A stretch of DNA of 19,731 nt from an uncultured Oribacterium sp. (GTDB lineage: Bacteria; Bacillota; Clostridia; Lachnospirales; Lachnospiraceae): the NCBI GenBank assembly GCA_937927445.1, contig CALAOB010000120.1, positions 1-19,731 of the forward strand, in the 5' to 3' direction. Of this stretch, positions 15,813-19,731 are shown piece after piece. The position numbers and the translations under genes were made by a program. Every line of letters begins with the position of its first letter. The first letter of the stretch is position 1. The notes beneath the pieces are model-generated. The model had not been told where the DNA came from, did no database searches, and saw only the letters and a program-made list of their open reading frames with translations.

Positions 15813-16991
15813 TTACTTGATCGCCCAGCGGAGCTTGGTCGAGTGGGCCCGCGGGTTAATGAAGCACTCTTCCTTTCCCGGGCGGATGACGTCACGGGAG
15901 ACCTCGCTGTAGAGGCCGGCCTTCTGCATCTCCTTGAAGAACTTCTTCACGAGACGGTCCTCCCCGCTGTGGAAGGTGAGGATGGCGACGCGGGCACCCG
16001 GATTCAGGCAGTCCGGCAGCTTCTCGAGGAAGTCATAGAGCACCTCGAACTCACTGTTCACGTCGATGCGCAGCGCCTGGAAGACGCGCTGGCAGGACTT
16101 CTTCACGGCGTCCTTCTGCTCCTTCTCCGGGAGGAAGCTGAGGGCCTTCGCGATGGTATCACGGAGCTCGGTCGTCGTCTCAAACTTCATCCCCTTGTGG
16201 AGACCGCGGTCGATCTCCTTCGCGATGCGCTCGGCGTACGGCTCATCGGAATTCTCGATGAACATGTTCACCATGTCGTCACAGGACAGCGCACACAAGC
16301 GCTCGGAAGCCGATTCGCCGGCTTCAGGGTTGAGCCGGAGGTCCAGCGGGCCGTCGGTCTTATAGCTGAAGCCCCGCTCCGGGTTATCGATCTGCATCGA
16401 GGAGACACCGAGGTCAGCAAGCACGAAATCAAATTTATCGCCGTTCCCCGTGACCTGGTCAATGTCTCGGAAATTCATGTGGCGGATGGTGAGGATGTCC
16501 TCGCCGTAGCCCTTCTCGCGAAGACGCTTCTCGGTCTTCGCCGACTCGATCGGATCGACATCGGTCGCGTAGAGGTGGCCCTGTCCATGAAGCTGCTCGA
16601 GCATCTTCTCCGTGTGCCCTCCGTAGCCGAGGGTCGCATCCATGCCGATCTCGCCCGGCTGGATCTTCAGCACATCGAGGATTTCCTTCACCATGATCGA
16701 GATGTGCATACCCGCCGGGGTCTTCCCCTTCTGGATGATCTTCTCGATGTCGTCCTGGTACTTCTCCGGGTTCAGCTCCTTATACTTCTCGTCGAAGCGC
16801 CGCGGGTACTTCCCGCTGTAGCGCTTCCGGCGCTGGTGCTTCACCGGCGCTCCGCCCTCCGAAACGGCGGCGTCCGACGGTACAGCACCGGCCGCCGACT
16901 GTGCGTTACTACTCTCTTCCGTGCCGTGCATAAGGGCGGCATTGGCCTCCTGTGCAGCGGCTGTCATATCTTCGATCTTCTTATCTGTCAT
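15813..16991 (-). CDS. rsmH: RsmH-type 16S rRNA (cytosine-N4) methyltransferase, extended form
   Basis: RsmH methylates N4 of C1402 in the decoding site of 16S rRNA with S-adenosylmethionine. Of 392 residues, the family core begins at about 94 (GMHISIMVKEIL). It has the SAM motif MDATLGYGGHTEKML (about 117-131), then LADLGVSSMQIDNPERGFSY and DGPLDLRLNP, and ends with FINPRAHSTKLRWA. The usual HSLEDR reads HSGEDR (341-346) and the usual HxPVLL start reads HISIMV. This suggests the second rsmH-type paralogue found in some Lachnospiraceae rather than the dcw-cluster gene; no mraZ or fts genes are nearby. The first 90 or so residues are an Ala/Ser-rich then strongly basic extension. Its ATG overlaps the upstream gene's TGA (ATGA), implying translational coupling to the GGDEF-EAL gene. 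Confidence 0.92.
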   Translation of the reverse strand: MTDKKIEDMTAAAQEANAALMHGTEESSNAQSAAGAVPSDAAVSEGGAPVKHQRRKRYSGKYPRRFDEKYKELNPEKYQDDIEKIIQKGKTPAGMHISIMVKEILDVLKIQPGEIGMDATLGYGGHTEKMLEQLHGQGHLYATDVDPIESAKTEKRLREKGYGEDILTIRHMNFRDIDQVTGNGDKFDFVLADLGVSSMQIDNPERGFSYKTDGPLDLRLNPEAGESASERLCALSCDDMVNMFIENSDEPYAERIAKEIDRGLHKGMKFETTTELRDTIAKALSFLPEKEQKDAVKKSCQRVFQALRIDVNSEFEVLYDFLEKLPDCLNPGARVAILTFHSGEDRLVKKFFKEMQKAGLYSEVSRDVIRPGKEECFINPRAHSTKLRWAIK

Positions 16992-19507
16992 GAATCCAGA
17001 AACTCCACTCTGTAATATGGGACGGCGTTGCCATCCATCGGGCGACTGAAGAAGTAGCCCTGGACGTCGTCACAGCCGAGCGCCGTGGCGAGGTCATACT
17101 GCGCGCGGTTCTCGACACCCTCGATACAGAGCGTCATGTTGAGGTCGTGCGCGATGTTAACGATATTCTTGATGATGTTGGTCTTTCCCTGCTGGAGGTA
17201 GGTGTCCGTCATCTTCTTGTCGAGCTTGATGCGGTCCGCCGGGATGAAGGTGAGGTAGTTCAGCGACGAGTAGCCCGTGCCGAAGTCGTCCAGCGCGAGG
17301 CCGATCCCGAGCTCACGAAGCTGTCGGAAGAGCGTGTTCGTCTGCTCCTTATACTCCATATAGAGACTTTCCGTAACCTCGATCTCGATAAGCTCCGGCG
17401 CGATGTTTTCCTTCTGGAGCAGCGACTTCAGGTAAAGTACGTACTCCTCATCCTGCAGCTGCTTCGCCGAGTAGTTGATCGACACCTTCTGCAGCTCCAC
17501 GCCCTGTGCGCGCCATACAGCCATCTGATGGATAACCTTTTCGGTGACGATGCGTCCGATCTTTATGATCATGCCGTACTTTTCCGCAGGGGCAATGAAG
17601 CGGTCCGGATAGTATGCACCACTCTTCAGTCGTACGAGGGCCTCATAGCCGATGACCTTTCCGGTTTTCGTCGAGATCTGCGGCTGGTACACGATGCGGA
17701 AACCATCGTGATCGCAGGCGTCATGCAGGGTCTGGACGATATTGTCCTCCTCGAGGATGCGCTCATGCATCGCCGCATCGTAGAAGACCGCTGTATGCTT
17801 GCCGCGGCTCTTCGCTTCCGTCAGCGCCTTATCCGCCTCAGAGAAGAGCTCGTTTACGAGACGGTCCTTGCCGGTCGCTGTCGTCACACCGATACTGCAG
17901 GTGACGGTCAGATGCTGCTCCTCGTAGATGTACGGCTCATTCAGGATGTTCCGGAGGTAGCTCAGCTGCTCACCGCTGTCCTGATTGATTTCATTGGCGA
18001 AAAGAATGGCGAACTCATCGCCGCCGTAACGGGAAACGAAGCCCTGATACTTCACCGCGACGAGGCGGAGGCGACGGGCCATCTCCTTCAGTACATAATC
18101 ACCCGCACCGTGGCCGAAGGTATCGTTCAGCGTCTTGAAGTTATCGACATCGATCAGCATGAGGGTATGGGTCCCGCCCTCCTCAAGCAGCTCCTGCATG
18201 CGCGTGTCAGCGTGGCCGCGGTTCGGCAGCTGCGTCATCGTATCGTGCTCATACATGTACTGCAGCTTGTTTCTGGAGTAGGTGAGCTCTCTCGTCTTCC
18301 GGCGCTTCTCTTCGTTCGAGATCTCGAGAACGATGAGCCAGATGAAGAGACCGGTCATAATGTAGGCGATCGGCAGAATGATGGCCTTATAGCGCCTGAA
18401 GTAGCTCAGCGGTTCGTTGATGAATTCGGTCTCCTTCGGAAGAACCGCGGTATTCAGTCCATGCTTCCGAAGGACGTCGAAGTCGAAGGCATAGTGGCTG
18501 ATGTTCTCATAGTTCACCGGCATGTCGCCGGCTGACGCACCGTTCAGGATGTCAATGACGGTACGCGCAGCGATTTCGCCGGCCGCTTTGTAGTCGAAGT
18601 AATGTCCGCCGGCGAGGCCGAGACCGAGCCCACCGATGGAGGCGCGGAATACCGGCACCGGGCAGTGCTCTGCGATGAATTTCGCGCTCGTTTCCATATC
18701 ATAGATCGTGCCATCCGCATTCTCGAAGGCATCCAGGTAGAGCACGATGGAATTCTTACCGATGCACTCGAGCTGGTCCACAAGCTCATCGGTATAGAGC
18801 ATCGAGGTATTGATATACTGGAAGCTGTAGTTCGGAAAATCGGCTTCGATCTCATTCATCCGCTTGAAGTCACCGAGTCCCGAGTCTGTATCATCATAGA
18901 TGGCCACGACTGTATCCGCGTTCGGAAGAAGCTTCGCCGCGACCTCGATTGTTCCCTTCAGGTCAAAACCCTCGATGTTACCGGTGACGTCATGATAGTT
19001 CGTCGCGCTGCGTGCGCGGTCGAAGTCATTGATGCACATGAAGACCATCGGACTGCCCTTGAAGAGGTCATCGCGATAGCGGAGACCGAACTTCAGTGCC
19101 GCATCATCGGCGAGGATGATGGCGTCGAAGGCGTCCTTGTTCCGATACTTATAGAGAAGGCTCTCATAGACATTCTGAAGATTGCCCTCTGCCGGGTAGT
19201 TACGGGTATCCATGAACTCCTCGGTGAGGGTGATGCCCGGGTACTGGTCGAAGACCTTCTGGATGCCCCTCTCCTGATCCGGCACGGTGGTGAAGCTCCG
19301 GCTGTAAGAACTCAGATAGAGGACATTTGCGTTCGAAAAAGACGCCTCCTGCACGGTGGCAGCAGACGTATCCGACGCGTAGGTCGAGTTGTAGAAGTCC
19401 TGGATGAGCATCACGAGGCCGCAGAGGATGAAGCCGACTGAGAGGGTACACAGGATGATATGGATATGTTTTCTTGAGAATTCTTTCAACGTTCTTTTTC
19501 GTCTCAT
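16988..19507 (-). CDS. Membrane sensor with ABC_sub_bind-like, GGDEF and EAL domains
   Basis: A predicted c-di-GMP enzyme of 839 residues. The order is: a transmembrane helix (about 15-36), an extracytoplasmic periplasmic-binding-like sensor (about 60-350, starting NVLYLSSYSRSF, resembling the ABC_sub_bind family), a second helix (about 374-396), GGDEF (about 410-580) and EAL (about 595-835). The cyclase motif is intact, RYGGDEF (493-499). The inhibitory RxxD site expected at 486-489 reads KYQG, so product inhibition is probably lost. The phosphodiesterase keeps EAL (622-624), EVTES, DDFGTGYSS (740-748), KLDKK and EGVE, so both activities are possible. The ATG at 19507 has AGGAG unusually far (12 nt) upstream. 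The gene ends inside the rsmH start codon. The sensor's ligand is unknown. Confidence 0.93.
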   Translation of the reverse strand: MRRKRTLKEFSRKHIHIILCTLSVGFILCGLVMLIQDFYNSTYASDTSAATVQEASFSNANVLYLSSYSRSFTTVPDQERGIQKVFDQYPGITLTEEFMDTRNYPAEGNLQNVYESLLYKYRNKDAFDAIILADDAALKFGLRYRDDLFKGSPMVFMCINDFDRARSATNYHDVTGNIEGFDLKGTIEVAAKLLPNADTVVAIYDDTDSGLGDFKRMNEIEADFPNYSFQYINTSMLYTDELVDQLECIGKNSIVLYLDAFENADGTIYDMETSAKFIAEHCPVPVFRASIGGLGLGLAGGHYFDYKAAGEIAARTVIDILNGASAGDMPVNYENISHYAFDFDVLRKHGLNTAVLPKETEFINEPLSYFRRYKAIILPIAYIMTGLFIWLIVLEISNEEKRRKTRELTYSRNKLQYMYEHDTMTQLPNRGHADTRMQELLEEGGTHTLMLIDVDNFKTLNDTFGHGAGDYVLKEMARRLRLVAVKYQGFVSRYGGDEFAILFANEINQDSGEQLSYLRNILNEPYIYEEQHLTVTCSIGVTTATGKDRLVNELFSEADKALTEAKSRGKHTAVFYDAAMHERILEEDNIVQTLHDACDHDGFRIVYQPQISTKTGKVIGYEALVRLKSGAYYPDRFIAPAEKYGMIIKIGRIVTEKVIHQMAVWRAQGVELQKVSINYSAKQLQDEEYVLYLKSLLQKENIAPELIEIEVTESLYMEYKEQTNTLFRQLRELGIGLALDDFGTGYSSLNYLTFIPADRIKLDKKMTDTYLQQGKTNIIKNIVNIAHDLNMTLCIEGVENRAQYDLATALGCDDVQGYFFSRPMDGNAVPYYRVEFLDS

Positions 19508-19531
19508 GGATGTGAGGCGCTCCTGATAAAC

Positions 19532-19560
19532 ATTTTAACGTAGAACGTTGATTCGGGCAA
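19532..19560 (-). promoter_or_regulatory. Weak promoter candidate before the GGDEF-EAL gene
   Basis: On the minus strand TTGCCC (19555-19560) and TAAAAT (19532-19537) are 17 nt apart. An inverted repeat AACGT-aga-ACGTT (19537-19549) lies in the spacer and could be an operator. Only motif spacing supports this. Confidence 0.3.
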
Positions 19561-19575
19561 GATAATTGTGCAGAA

Positions 19576-19731
19576 TGACCGGAGCCCCGGAGGGGGCGGC
19601 AACGGAGGCCATACGTAGAGACCGTGTGAAATCAAGCCGGGTCCCCTTAGCGGCACTTGGTACTATTTTCCTTAGCACCCTCTAGCAACGCTGAGTTTTC
19701 ATAAAGAAAACTCAGCGATTGCAGAGGGCCT
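19576..19731. repeat. Long palindromic repeat, cut by the right edge (copy R3)
   Basis: The left outer arm (GCCCCGGAGG, then CGGCAAC and GGCCATACGTAGAG), the unpaired block TTTTCCTTAGCA and the central hairpin match the copy at 866-1096 in the same order. The central hairpin is 19678-19700 with 19706-19728 around ATAAA. The middle arm has diverged (CTTAG and ACTTGG remain). The right middle and outer arms would lie beyond the window. It occupies most of the 224 bp upstream of the GGDEF-EAL gene. Confidence 0.88.

Noticed and set aside
15813..16991. dcw-cluster rsmH (mraW)
   Set aside because: No mraZ, ftsL, pbp or mur genes flank it; the neighbours are a GGDEF-EAL gene and a DUF1846 gene, and the protein has an atypical N-terminal extension.

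Overview
The window looks like chromosomal core sequence from a fairly GC-rich member of the Firmicutes/Clostridia, most likely Lachnospiraceae. The reasons are the Gram-positive type PolC, the non-mevalonate isoprenoid genes placed directly before polC, a DUF1846 protein, an RsmH of the extended 'second copy' type, and strong AGGAGG-like ribosome binding sites. The genus cannot be told from the sequence. Every gene I can support lies on the minus strand; the long plus-strand open frames are antisense shadows of real genes.

Layout in the direction of transcription (right to left): (1) 19731-15813 holds a dispersed palindrome cut by the window edge, then a membrane-anchored sensor with GGDEF and EAL domains whose stop codon overlaps (ATGA) the start of a long RsmH-type rRNA methyltransferase, followed by a short palindrome. 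(2) 15700-14041 is a DUF1846 gene standing alone, with a near-consensus promoter and a strong intrinsic terminator. (3) 13975-12698 is an orphan protein related to the Kae1-like domain of HypF. Its metal-binding His motif is degenerate, its last segment is missing, and its 3' end is AT-rich. (4) 12547-1108 is a long same-strand run: pyrH, frr, uppS, cdsA, dxr, rseP, ispG, polC. It links pyrimidine nucleotide supply, ribosome recycling, undecaprenyl and phospholipid precursor synthesis, the MEP isoprenoid pathway, intramembrane proteolysis and replication. (5) After a 361-bp gap with a large nested palindrome, the start of tyrA (prephenate dehydrogenase) runs off the left edge.

The least ordinary content is in the gaps. 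A family of related palindromes occurs at 866-1096 (long, nested, about 230 bp), 15713-15798 (short form lacking the inner hairpins) and 19576-19731 (long form, cut by the window), with a probable half copy at 12672-12696. Three of these lie 1-16 nt after a stop codon. None has a U-tract, so they are not ordinary intrinsic terminators. Two unrelated hairpin structures sit in the polC leader (GGGGTCTGACCCC type) and between dxr and rseP (three hairpins in tandem). I see no tRNA or rRNA gene, CRISPR array, transposase gene or phage gene.
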